Shown: one piece after another, positions 1-6,623 of the stretch
Layout: every line of letters starts with the position of its first letter
Numbering within the stretch: the first letter of the stretch is position 1
From: JBDHTO01 sp039808665
GTDB taxonomy: Bacteria > Pseudomonadota > Alphaproteobacteria > Paracaedibacterales > JAKBAR01
Assembly: GCA_039808665.1 (NCBI GenBank)
Contig: JBDHTO010000045.1
Location: 1 to 9,618 of the forward strand
Length of the DNA stretch: 9,618 bases
Reading direction: 5' to 3'
Translations under genes and position numbers: made by a program
Notes under the pieces: model-generated
Told to the model about the DNA's origin: nothing
Databases searched by the model: none
What the model saw: only the letters and a program-made list of their open reading frames with translations

Positions 1-3
1 TTT

Positions 4-10
4 AGGGAGG
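4..10 (+). promoter_or_regulatory. Strong Shine-Dalgarno of the WASP-mimic gene
   Basis: AGGGAGG lies four adenines upstream of the ATG at 15-17. It is a near-complete anti-SD match and the best ribosome binding site in the window, which fixes the start and suggests efficient translation. The promoter lies outside the window. Confidence 0.85.
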
Positions 11-14
11 AAAA

Positions 15-74
15 ATGAAACGCCTTATTTTAATATCCGCGCTTTTTATGGGGACAAGCTCCCTTGTGAGTGCT
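15..74 (+). other. Sec signal peptide coding segment
   Basis: Residues 1-20 have a basic n-region (MKR), a hydrophobic core (LILISALFMG) and a small-residue c-region SLVSA. Signal peptidase I cleavage is most likely between A20 and A21. There is no lipobox; the first cysteine (C23) is three residues after the cut and is not preceded by a lipobox consensus. Confidence 0.8.
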
Positions 75-1352
75 GCACCGTGTAAAACTGTGCCGGAGTG
101 TCATAAGCATTTAAAAGCCATGGCCGCTCTATTGAAGCAAGATGAAGAAGAACTGAAAAAGATGACGGCTGAGTTGGAAGAGGCAAAAGCTGTCGCTGAG
201 TCCGAAAAGGAAAAAGCATCAGCGGTTTCTAGTAGCGCACCCAAAACAGCTCCCACAAAGGGCGCTAAAAAGGCAGCAGCTCCTGTAGAGGAAGAAGATG
301 AACCTCTGGAAGACGACACTATGGGTGATGAAGAGATGGAAGAAAGTATGCCTGCAAAGCCTTCTCGTAGTTCTGCTAAGCCAGCTCCCACAAAGGGCGC
401 TAAAAAGGCAGAAGCCCCTGTAGAGGAAGAAGATGAACCTCTGGAAGAAGAGGCTATGGGTGATGAAGATGAGGAGATATCAGAGGATGTACCCGCAAAA
501 TCTTCTCCCATCTCTGGAAAGACGGCGCCCGCACCTAAAAAGAAGGGTGGTGTGTGTAGTAGTGTTGCCGAGTGTCATAGGGACCTCAAAGAAATGGCAG
601 GTCATTTAAGAGCAGATGCAGAAGAAATTCAGCAGCTTGAAGATGAGATCACGGAACTGCAAGATGCAATGGAAACCTGTACTGGATCGACAAGAATAGA
701 GTTTACTGACGAGGAGAAACGTGTATCTTCTGTAGGGAAGGCTGGGAAGAAGACAAATCCATCGTCATCTGTTCTGCTAGAAGAGGATACTTCTTCTGCA
801 AAGAAGAGTAGTTCAGCGCCGCCACCACCTCCTCCACCACCAGCAGCGCCACCACCACCTCCACCTGGTGGAGGGAAGACCACTCACGCTAAAGGTGGGG
901 AAAGTAAGAAACCCAAAGCTCCTCATGAGGCAGGAGAGGCAGATGGAGAAGGAAGAGGCGCTCTTTTAGCGGCGATTCACAAGGGAGCAAAACTTAGAAA
1001 GACAGATGGCCCTGCTGAGCGTGATGCCCAGGGGAATAAAATAGAAAGAGATGATGCACCCGCTGCTCCAGAAAAATCGGGGAAGGCCTCCGCTTCGAAA
1101 GCATCATCAGAAGATGCTCATTTAGCGGCGATTCACAAGGGAATAAAGCTCAGAAAGACGGATGGCCCTGCTGAGCGTAATGCCAAGGGTGAAAAGATTG
1201 ATAAATCCGGAAAACCTGTAAAAGCCACCGCAACAGGAGGTGGAGGTTTACAGGGGATTCTTTCCGCACATTTCCAAAAAACGCGACCTCAGATTAATGG
1301 TGAGGATGAAGAGGAAGATGAGAATGAGAATCAAGAGAATAAGGACTGGTAA
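15..1352 (+). CDS. Exported WASP-family mimic: polyproline, two WH2 motifs, central and acidic (CA) tail
   Basis: This is a 445-residue protein that probably binds host actin and activates Arp2/3. What is seen: residues 1-20 form a Sec signal peptide (KR, hydrophobic core, likely cut after VSA). Residues 23-65 and 181-222 are related helical segments that begin C-x5-C-H and contain LK-x-MA. Residues 77-107 and 122-152 are a duplicated Lys-rich/acidic repeat. Polyproline P8-AA-P6 spans 269-284 and is followed by GGG. WH2-like motifs are at 313-330 (GRGALLAAIHKG..LRKT) and 366-382. An amphipathic GLQGIL..F helix is at 411-424, and an acidic tail at 430-445 ends in DW. From family knowledge, this order matches WASP/WIP proteins and bacterial mimics such as RickA: polyproline recruits profilin, WH2 binds G-actin and CA binds Arp2/3. 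There is no autotransporter barrel, LPXTG signal or lipobox, so surface anchoring is unexplained. The strong SD, and the terminator after the stop, suggest a single gene or the last gene of an operon. The function is inference; the motifs are clear. Confidence 0.82.
   Translation: MKRLILISALFMGTSSLVSAAPCKTVPECHKHLKAMAALLKQDEEELKKMTAELEEAKAVAESEKEKASAVSSSAPKTAPTKGAKKAAAPVEEEDEPLEDDTMGDEEMEESMPAKPSRSSAKPAPTKGAKKAEAPVEEEDEPLEEEAMGDEDEEISEDVPAKSSPISGKTAPAPKKKGGVCSSVAECHRDLKEMAGHLRADAEEIQQLEDEITELQDAMETCTGSTRIEFTDEEKRVSSVGKAGKKTNPSSSVLLEEDTSSAKKSSSAPPPPPPPPAAPPPPPPGGGKTTHAKGGESKKPKAPHEAGEADGEGRGALLAAIHKGAKLRKTDGPAERDAQGNKIERDDAPAAPEKSGKASASKASSEDAHLAAIHKGIKLRKTDGPAERNAKGEKIDKSGKPVKATATGGGGLQGILSAHFQKTRPQINGEDEEEDENENQENKDW
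81..680 (+). repeat. Duplicated C-x5-CH helical module (residues 23-56 and 181-222)
   Basis: Two diverged copies share C-x5-C-H-[KR]-x-L-K-x-M-A followed by a charged helix that looks coiled-coil-forming. Copy 1 has C23, C29 and H30. Copy 2 has C181, C187 and H188, plus a later C222. After export these cysteines could form disulfides, or together with the histidines bind metal or haem. I do not recognise this module from any family. The span covers both copies and the repeat region between them. Confidence 0.6.
248..469 (+). repeat. Tandem 135-bp period acidic/Lys repeat (copies 248-334 and 383-469)
   Basis: The two 87-base blocks are offset by 135 bases (45 codons) and differ at only 5 positions. 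Each encodes a basic TKGAKKA stretch followed by an acidic APVEEEDEPLE stretch and MGDE. Such closeness points to a recent duplication that could still expand or contract by recombination. Confidence 0.85.
819..866 (+). other. Polyproline tract (P8-AA-P6) with following GGG
   Basis: Residues 269-284 are eight prolines, two alanines and six prolines, followed by three glycines. In WASP, WIP, VASP and formins this kind of tract binds profilin or SH3/EVH1 domains and sits directly before WH2 motifs, as it does here. Confidence 0.85.
951..1004 (+). other. WH2 motif 1 (actin monomer binding)
   Basis: Residues 313-330 read GRGALLAAIHKGAKLRKT. This fits the verprolin/WIP-type WH2 pattern GR.ALL..I..G..LKK(T/V): the amphipathic helix residues L317, L318 and I321, the turn glycine G324, and L327-R-K-T330 as the LKKT-like actin-groove motif. 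The position right after the polyproline tract is as in WIP and WASP. Confidence 0.8.
966..1199 (+). repeat. DNA-level duplication of the WH2 module (966-1043 and 1122-1199)
   Basis: The blocks beginning TTAGCGGCGATTCACAAGGG recur with a 156-base offset. In the first 63 bases only 6 positions differ, several of them synonymous. The tail (residues DGPAER.A.G.KI) is duplicated too. The second WH2 motif therefore arose by duplication inside this gene rather than by separate acquisition. Confidence 0.85.
1110..1160 (+). other. WH2 motif 2 (actin monomer binding)
   Basis: Residues 366-382 (EDAHLAAIHKGIKLRKT) repeat motif 1 after 52 residues. Helix residues L370 and I373, glycine G376 and LRKT (379-382) are kept; the leading GRGAL is changed to DAHL. 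Two WH2 motifs before a CA tail is the N-WASP arrangement. Confidence 0.75.
1236..1349 (+). other. Central-acidic (CA) Arp2/3-binding-like tail
   Basis: Residues 408-445: glycines, then GLQGILSAHFQKTRP (411-425), then GEDEEEDENENQENKDW ending the protein. The WASP-family CA has a hydrophobic amphipathic helix with basic residues at its end, followed by an acidic stretch with a conserved tryptophan near the C-terminus. Hydrophobic residues L412, I415, L416 and F420, basic K422 and R424, the acidic run and W445 match that plan. Exact equivalence is inferred from spacing and composition. Confidence 0.72.
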
Positions 1353-1385
1353 GGCTAACCTATTTTCTCTTTCTTAAAAGAAAAA

Positions 1386-1424
1386 GCAAAAAGTGGGGGA
1401 CACTATATGTCCCCACTTTTTTAT
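1386..1424 (+). terminator. Rho-independent terminator after the WASP-mimic gene
   Basis: The inverted repeat GTGGGG (1393-1398) and CCCCAC (1411-1416) can be extended by ACA/TGT inside, with one bulged G, and by A/T pairs outside. A run of six Ts follows at 1417-1422. It lies 34 bases after the stop codon, and closes the first transcription unit before comF. Confidence 0.85.
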
Positions 1425-1481
1425 CAACAGAGGCACCCAAGAGATAGTCAAAAAAGACTTAACTCAAAAAAGATTTAATCT
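1425..1481 (+). promoter_or_regulatory. Candidate comF promoter region with a direct repeat
   Basis: comF follows a strong terminator, so it should have its own promoter in these 57 bases. A weak candidate is TTATCA (1421-1426) and GATAGT (1443-1448) with 16-base spacing. A near-perfect 15-base direct repeat, TCAAAAAAGACTTAA (1448-1462) and TCAAAAAAGATTTAA (1464-1478), ends three bases before the ATG. No clear Shine-Dalgarno is present. Confidence 0.3.
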
Positions 1482-2207
1482 ATGTTTCAAAGGATTCTTG
1501 ATTTTTTACTGCCCCCTGAGTGTGTTGTGTGCCGATCTGCAACAACGGAATCTCATACCCTTTGTGTGACATGTTTTTCAAAATTTTCGTTTATTCAGTA
1601 TCCAATTTGTGAGGATTGCGGTTATCCCCTGCCAGATGTGGAAACAAGGCGATGTGCATCATGTCTGATAAGTCCACCTCCCTATGACAGGGGGCGGAGT
1701 GCCCTTGTCTATGATGAGGCTTCAAAATCAATGATTTTAAAACTCAAACACTGTGACAGCATTGATCTTGCTGTACCTCTCGCACGTCTTGTGTATCATC
1801 AACATAAAGACATGTTGCGGAATGTGGATTTTGTCATTCCCGTACCCCTTCATCGCTGGCGTTTGTGGAAACGTCGTTATAATCAATCAACCCTTGTGGC
1901 AAGGGAACTTCTGAATCTCATGAAGGGGGAGGAAGGTATTACAACTCTTCTTTGTGATTGTTTGGTGCGGGTCAAATCTACACCATCACAGGGATCATCC
2001 CCTGTCCAGCGTCACAAAAATATGCAGGGGGCATTTGGGGTCAAAGATCCCTCAAAAAAGCTTGTGGGAAAATCAGTGATTCTTTTGGATGATGTGTTGA
2101 CAAGTGGTGCGACGATCAAAGCATGCACGCGGAGCTTGAAACGTCATGGGGTTTCACATGTTACTGTTTTAACCCTTGCACGGGTGATTAAGGGGGAGGC
2201 TGTTTAG
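1482..2207 (+). CDS. comF: ComF family protein (zinc-ribbon plus phosphoribosyltransferase fold)
   Basis: This is a 241-residue protein of usual family length. Two four-cysteine clusters come first: C14-x2-C17 with C28-x2-C31, and C43-x2-C46 with C58-x2-C61, expected to bind zinc. A type I phosphoribosyltransferase fold follows, with the PRPP-binding motif VILLDDVLTSGAT at 199-211. The conserved DFVIPVPLH (116-124) and RYNQS (132-136) blocks of ComF/GntX proteins are intact. In naturally competent bacteria ComF is a cytoplasmic protein needed for uptake or processing of transforming single-stranded DNA; GntX relatives are linked to other roles, and the substrate is not known. The ATG at 1482 sits right before the hydrophobic MFQRILDFLLPPEC start typical of the family. 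The gene stands alone on the + strand, and its TAG overlaps the tamB stop by four bases. Confidence 0.92.
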   Translation: MFQRILDFLLPPECVVCRSATTESHTLCVTCFSKFSFIQYPICEDCGYPLPDVETRRCASCLISPPPYDRGRSALVYDEASKSMILKLKHCDSIDLAVPLARLVYHQHKDMLRNVDFVIPVPLHRWRLWKRRYNQSTLVARELLNLMKGEEGITTLLCDCLVRVKSTPSQGSSPVQRHKNMQGAFGVKDPSKKLVGKSVILLDDVLTSGATIKACTRSLKRHGVSHVTVLTLARVIKGEAV

Positions 2208-4684
2208 TATCTCTTGACCCAATTCAGTCCAACACCTCCGCTTTTGTCGCTTGAGACATCGATGGCGACATTGACGTTTTCTGTGATATTGGCTTCCACA
2301 GAGGCCTTTGTCGTTTTTGTATCCTCTGTTCCTGAGGTAAGGCCCTGTTCAAGAACCAGGGTAAAGTCAGGTGTGATTTGCTTTCGAACACTCAGCGCCT
2401 GTCCTGTATCGGCATTTCCATCCTGTTCTATTTTTTTGATTTCGAGGGCTTCAATGCCAAAAGCCTTGCGGAACTTTCCAAAGAAGTTTTCGTTACCTTG
2501 ACTGGTCAAGCCAGAGAGAGAAGAACTTACCTCAACAAGCTGCCCGATAGATCCTGCTGCTGAGCGTCTTCCCATCAAAAGAAGGCCGAGGATCTCTTCT
2601 TGAGAAAGGGAAGGACTAGACATAAAGGTGAATTTTGGATTATCGGAGCGTCCCTGGAGGTTGACAAGGATGTCAAATTCTTGAATTTTTTTCTTAAGAT
2701 CGATATCGAGGATGGGACGATCAATCTCGTGATCAAAGGTGATCTTTCCGCGGGAGAGGGGGATGACACGATCAAGAATATCAATGGTTCCACGTATGAG
2801 GGTAAAGTCCCCCTTAAAATCAGGGGTGGTTCCGTAAAGCTTCATCGCACCACTCCAAAGGCTTTGAATACCAAAACCACGGACAATGACATGATTTTCT
2901 GGTGTCATTGTCAGATCAAGAAAATACTCATTTTTTGAAGGGGAGGTTTGTGGTTGTTCTATATCCGTTTCCTCTTTCCTGAGCGAGGTGGATTCAATGA
3001 GTTGAATCTTTGGTGTAGAAGAGGGCGTTAGTTGATCAAGGTCAACGACCACTTTGTGTGCGATAAGGTTGCCGTGGACGTGCTTTTTAGCAAGGTCAAC
3101 GGTGGCGCTTCCTGTGACAAGGGATGTGAAAAGGTCGCTTTGGCTTAGGTAAAAGCGTGTCAGTTTCGCCTCCACCGTTCCAGTCAAAGGGAAAAGATTG
3201 ATTTTACCCCTTGCGGTGGCTTCTCCCTTAAAGTCATCTCTTCCATGTAAAGCGAGTGTTGCGGTTTGATCTTGCACGCTGATATGGCCATTAAGGTCCC
3301 GGATATGGGTTCCAATGATATAATTTTCAAAATATCCATTGTGAAGATCAATCCGTCCCTTGATAGCAGGAAAGAAAAGGGGGCCTTTGAGAGAGAAAGC
3401 TCCACGAATCTGACCATCAATGCGGTCATTTTTTGGCATAAGACGGTTGAGATGGCGAAGATTGAGATCAAGCTGAGTCTCAAGATAAATCATGGGTTCG
3501 TGGGAAAAGTCGAGGTTCCCGACTCCTTTGAGCTTAAGATTATTCTTTCCATCTACATCGATATGGATCTTGGCTTGATGATCTTTGTAATCACAGGTGA
3601 TTTTAGCCTTCTCCATGCGAAGCGGCTTAATGTGCGTGTGTTTAATTTTTTCGCCAAGGATCTCAATTTTCAATTCTGGATTTTTTCTATGACCACCCAA
3701 AGATCCCTTGAGTGTAAGTCCACCTACAATATGAGCATCCGGGAAAAGAGTTTTCCAAAAATTTTGACTCGTTTTCATGGAGATGAATCCGCTGAGTGGT
3801 TCTGCGAGGGATAATTTTTTTAGGGTGAGGGTTTCTCCGGCAATGTCAAAGTCAGCCAGATCCACAGTGATATTTTTTTCAAGCACGATATCGATGGGTT
3901 TTTTTAACATCAATCTTTTTTCTTTAGGGAAATCAAAGGTGAGAGTGTGCAGTGTGAGATTTTTTCCCTTGTAAGAAAAATGTGCATTGAATTTATTATT
4001 GATATCCATATCAAGGATATAGGCATCAGGAGTGCTCAAGAGAGAGGATTTCAGTTTATAATCTTGATAACTCCCGCGGATCTCTAGGTGATGGGAATCT
4101 TTGCGATAAGCTTGAAGGATGATAAGGTGGTCTTGATATTTTGAGACAACCTCAAATGCCCGATTAGTGGCTTTAACTCTTCCTGTGTATGTGGAATCTT
4201 GGTAATCCAATTTGATCTTGGAACGAAGTATGCCACGCGACAATTTTCCAAAGAGTTCTCCCTTAAATGATTGATCTTCGTGGGAAAGTTTAGTGGAAAA
4301 CCTTTTAATATCCAAAAACTTAAGTGGCGTAAGATCTGGAAAAGTGATGGGGACAAAAGTGCTGCTTTTTTGATCTTTTTTAAGGATCACTTCCTTGACT
4401 CTGACGTCAGAGAGGGAAATATGATTGCGTAAAAGAGAGTCTTTGATACTTAGGGTGAGATCGATTTCTTTGATGAGGGCTTGATCTTGAACTTCAAGAG
4501 TGTTGATGCTGAGTTCGAATGGAAAAAACCCCCTGATCCCTTGAACTTTAACAGTGTCTTGGAGGTGATAACGATGCAGCAGAGATTGCGCAAGATTTTC
4601 TTTATAGATATTTAGAAGAACAAGGGCAAAGGATACGAGAAAAACAAGCGTCAGGAAAAGTTTAAAGATAATACGATTCAGCAT
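2204..4684 (-). CDS. tamB: TamB, translocation and assembly module inner-membrane component (DUF490)
   Basis: This 826-residue protein starts at ATG 4682-4684; a TTG one codon earlier is the alternative. Residues 6-26 form an N-terminal signal anchor, placing the rest in the periplasm. The middle is beta-strand-rich with many alternating hydrophobic/polar stretches, as in the elongated groove of AsmA-like lipid-transfer proteins. The C-terminal DUF490 domain, from about residue 480, contains SPSLSQEEILGLLLMGRR (690-707) and ends in a beta-strand motif GLNWVKRY. TamB pairs with TamA to assist outer-membrane protein insertion and is also implicated in phospholipid transport. The start overlaps the tamA stop as TGATG, so translation is probably coupled. 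It is clearly shorter than the E. coli protein (about 1,250 residues); both ends are present, so the central repeats are reduced rather than the gene being broken. Confidence 0.92.
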   Translation of the reverse strand: MLNRIIFKLFLTLVFLVSFALVLLNIYKENLAQSLLHRYHLQDTVKVQGIRGFFPFELSINTLEVQDQALIKEIDLTLSIKDSLLRNHISLSDVRVKEVILKKDQKSSTFVPITFPDLTPLKFLDIKRFSTKLSHEDQSFKGELFGKLSRGILRSKIKLDYQDSTYTGRVKATNRAFEVVSKYQDHLIILQAYRKDSHHLEIRGSYQDYKLKSSLLSTPDAYILDMDINNKFNAHFSYKGKNLTLHTLTFDFPKEKRLMLKKPIDIVLEKNITVDLADFDIAGETLTLKKLSLAEPLSGFISMKTSQNFWKTLFPDAHIVGGLTLKGSLGGHRKNPELKIEILGEKIKHTHIKPLRMEKAKITCDYKDHQAKIHIDVDGKNNLKLKGVGNLDFSHEPMIYLETQLDLNLRHLNRLMPKNDRIDGQIRGAFSLKGPLFFPAIKGRIDLHNGYFENYIIGTHIRDLNGHISVQDQTATLALHGRDDFKGEATARGKINLFPLTGTVEAKLTRFYLSQSDLFTSLVTGSATVDLAKKHVHGNLIAHKVVVDLDQLTPSSTPKIQLIESTSLRKEETDIEQPQTSPSKNEYFLDLTMTPENHVIVRGFGIQSLWSGAMKLYGTTPDFKGDFTLIRGTIDILDRVIPLSRGKITFDHEIDRPILDIDLKKKIQEFDILVNLQGRSDNPKFTFMSSPSLSQEEILGLLLMGRRSAAGSIGQLVEVSSSLSGLTSQGNENFFGKFRKAFGIEALEIKKIEQDGNADTGQALSVRKQITPDFTLVLEQGLTSGTEDTKTTKASVEANITENVNVAIDVSSDKSGGVGLNWVKRY

Positions 4685-6609
4685 CAAAAGGCCTGCCCAA
4701 TACTGACGTAAAATTGAAAGGGTGCGTCAATTTTTTTACGTCTATCACTGTCAATGCGGCGTTTTGTGGGGAGGGCGAAATCAAAACGAATGGGGCCAAT
4801 GCCTGTGTAGTAACGAAGGCCAATACCCGTTCCCCACAAAAGGTTTTTGTTATCGAGTTTTGGCATATTATTAAGGCCCACAGCACCAGCTTCAAGGAAA
4901 GCCGCAACACCAAATTTTTCGTTAATGGGAAGGCGATACTCTCCTCCAAATTCTGTAATGCTACGCCCACCGATGGGGGTGCGTGTATTGTCAAGGGGCC
5001 CAAGAAGCTGATATCCGTATCCTCTAACTGAATTTCCGCCGCCGCTATAAAATCTTTTAGTAGGGGGAACGACGTTTAAGTTTTCAGCTGTGATGTGTCC
5101 CGCTTTTGCCCAAAGAGCCAAAACATGAGCATTATCAGTGGTTTCTAAAAATTCTCCAGAAGGTGTGATATACGTGCTGGCGCCAATTTCATTCACCCAA
5201 AATCCCCGATTTTTTTCGTAGTGTCCGAAATAGGGGGATGTTTTTCCTTTAACACGAAAGCCAGATTGAGGGTTTAAGAGATTTTCTGTGGAATCGTAGT
5301 TGACTGTTACGGGGGTGGAGACGAGTTCAACCTTACGGTTCACACGATTTTTTTTGATTGTGCCAATTTCCCCTTCGAGTCCATAGCTTATTGCAAGATC
5401 TTTTGTAAGGTCTGTGCTTAAAATTCCCGAAGCCTCTATGGTTTTAGAGCGAAATGCACGTGTTTTTTTCTCAATCCCCGCAAGGGATGTGAGGAGTGTT
5501 TGATCTCTCATCAAAAAGTCGGGGATAGAATAGCTGATACGTGCTTCTTTTTTCTTTTGTCCAACCTCAAGCTTGCTCTCAAATCCCTGTCCGCCACCAC
5601 GAATATTGTCATGGCGCCAAAAAACCTTACCACTCCATCCGTCACTTGTGCCGTATTTTAACCCACCACCCACGCTTCTTGCGGGGCCCTCCTTGATGTT
5701 AAGATGAAGATCTGTGGGTGCATTTTCCTCTCTGATTGCTTGATCTTCTCGTTCTTCTAAGTGTTTTTCTTCTGTGATGTAACGGGAATCATGGGGCTGT
5801 AAACTCACCTCATTAAAAAGCCCGCTTTCAATGAGATTCGTACGTGATTCATCTACTTTTTCCTCATTATAGGTCTCTCCTTCTTTCCAAATCAGTCGAT
5901 TACGCACGAATGTCTCGCTGAGCCCAGAGAGACCAGAAACAATGGTTTTTCCAAATGTGGCTTTGGGGCCGAGGCTGATACGGAAAATAAGACCAAGTTT
6001 TTTCTTGTCGCGATGAATATATCCTTTGAACTCAAGAACGCGGGCAAAGGGAAATCCTTTTGTCCGATAGTATTTTGCAATTTTTTTGGCCATGTCTTGG
6101 GCCTTATCCAAATTAACAGGATCACCCACTTTTATCTTGAGATTAAGTGATTGCAGATTAAGTGCGGGTGTCGGTGTTCCAGCGATATATTCAATATCGA
6201 AGGATGAGAAGTGGTAGAGATCCCCAGCACTGACAGTGATGTTAACAGTTGGTTCTTCGCTCTTTGTATCAAGAGTAAAGGTCACTTTGGCATCAAAATA
6301 CCCCTCGATACCCAGGGCCTCTTCGATCTCGACCATATCTTTGAGGGCGCGCTTATCGAGGGCTGTGAGTGTTAGAGGAGGGCGGTGTTGTAAACGAAGG
6401 AGGATAGAGGCTCTTTTTACGATGGCATCAACGGCGGGGGGCATGTCTTGAAAGTGAACGTTATAAGCAATGCCTATAAATTGCTTGGCGACCTCATCTT
6501 CTTGGGCTTCTTTTTTCTTCTCAAACAACGTACATGCCGTTAGGGATGCGAGGAGCATCACAACAACAGCGAGCGTATTTTTTTGAGAAAGATTGAACAA
6601 AAGATCCAC
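4684..6609 (-). CDS. tamA: TamA, Omp85-family outer-membrane assembly protein
   Basis: Residues are numbered from the GTG at 6607-6609 (641 aa). A signal peptide ends in LTAC (23-26). Three POTRA domains follow at roughly 47-139, 140-224 and 225-308, then a 16-strand-type barrel from 310 to the terminal F641. Omp85 signatures are RFYSGGGNSVRGYGY (519-533) and GPIRFDFALP (605-614). TamA works with the downstream-encoded TamB to insert certain outer-membrane proteins, including autotransporters. The frame is open upstream to an ATG at 6753, but that start lies inside the tRNA gene, so it is unlikely. The GTG with weak upstream AAAG is my choice; TTG at 6598-6600 is another. Odd features: the LTAC sequence matches a lipobox, and POTRA3 carries a highly charged insertion (about 273-298). 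Confidence 0.9.
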   Translation of the reverse strand: MDLLFNLSQKNTLAVVVMLLASLTACTLFEKKKEAQEDEVAKQFIGIAYNVHFQDMPPAVDAIVKRASILLRLQHRPPLTLTALDKRALKDMVEIEEALGIEGYFDAKVTFTLDTKSEEPTVNITVSAGDLYHFSSFDIEYIAGTPTPALNLQSLNLKIKVGDPVNLDKAQDMAKKIAKYYRTKGFPFARVLEFKGYIHRDKKKLGLIFRISLGPKATFGKTIVSGLSGLSETFVRNRLIWKEGETYNEEKVDESRTNLIESGLFNEVSLQPHDSRYITEEKHLEEREDQAIREENAPTDLHLNIKEGPARSVGGGLKYGTSDGWSGKVFWRHDNIRGGGQGFESKLEVGQKKKEARISYSIPDFLMRDQTLLTSLAGIEKKTRAFRSKTIEASGILSTDLTKDLAISYGLEGEIGTIKKNRVNRKVELVSTPVTVNYDSTENLLNPQSGFRVKGKTSPYFGHYEKNRGFWVNEIGASTYITPSGEFLETTDNAHVLALWAKAGHITAENLNVVPPTKRFYSGGGNSVRGYGYQLLGPLDNTRTPIGGRSITEFGGEYRLPINEKFGVAAFLEAGAVGLNNMPKLDNKNLLWGTGIGLRYYTGIGPIRFDFALPTKRRIDSDRRKKIDAPFQFYVSIGQAF

Positions 6610-6623
6610 ATTCTTTGTAAGGT

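Noticed and set aside
101..511. A 136-codon minus-strand open frame rich in Ser opposite the acidic repeat gene
   Set aside because: It mirrors the GAA/GAG-rich codons of the forward gene (read as TTC/CTC and TCT/TCC). It has no ribosome site or domain, and the forward frame has a strong SD, signal peptide and motifs.
629..883. A minus-strand glycine-rich open frame opposite the polyproline tract
   Set aside because: Poly-Gly arises simply from reading the complement of proline codons (CCA/CCT as TGG/AGG in shifted frames); no independent support.
3266..3814. A 182-codon plus-strand open frame inside tamB
   Set aside because: tamB is continuous through this region with a recognisable fold; the antisense frame has no known motif and no ribosome site.
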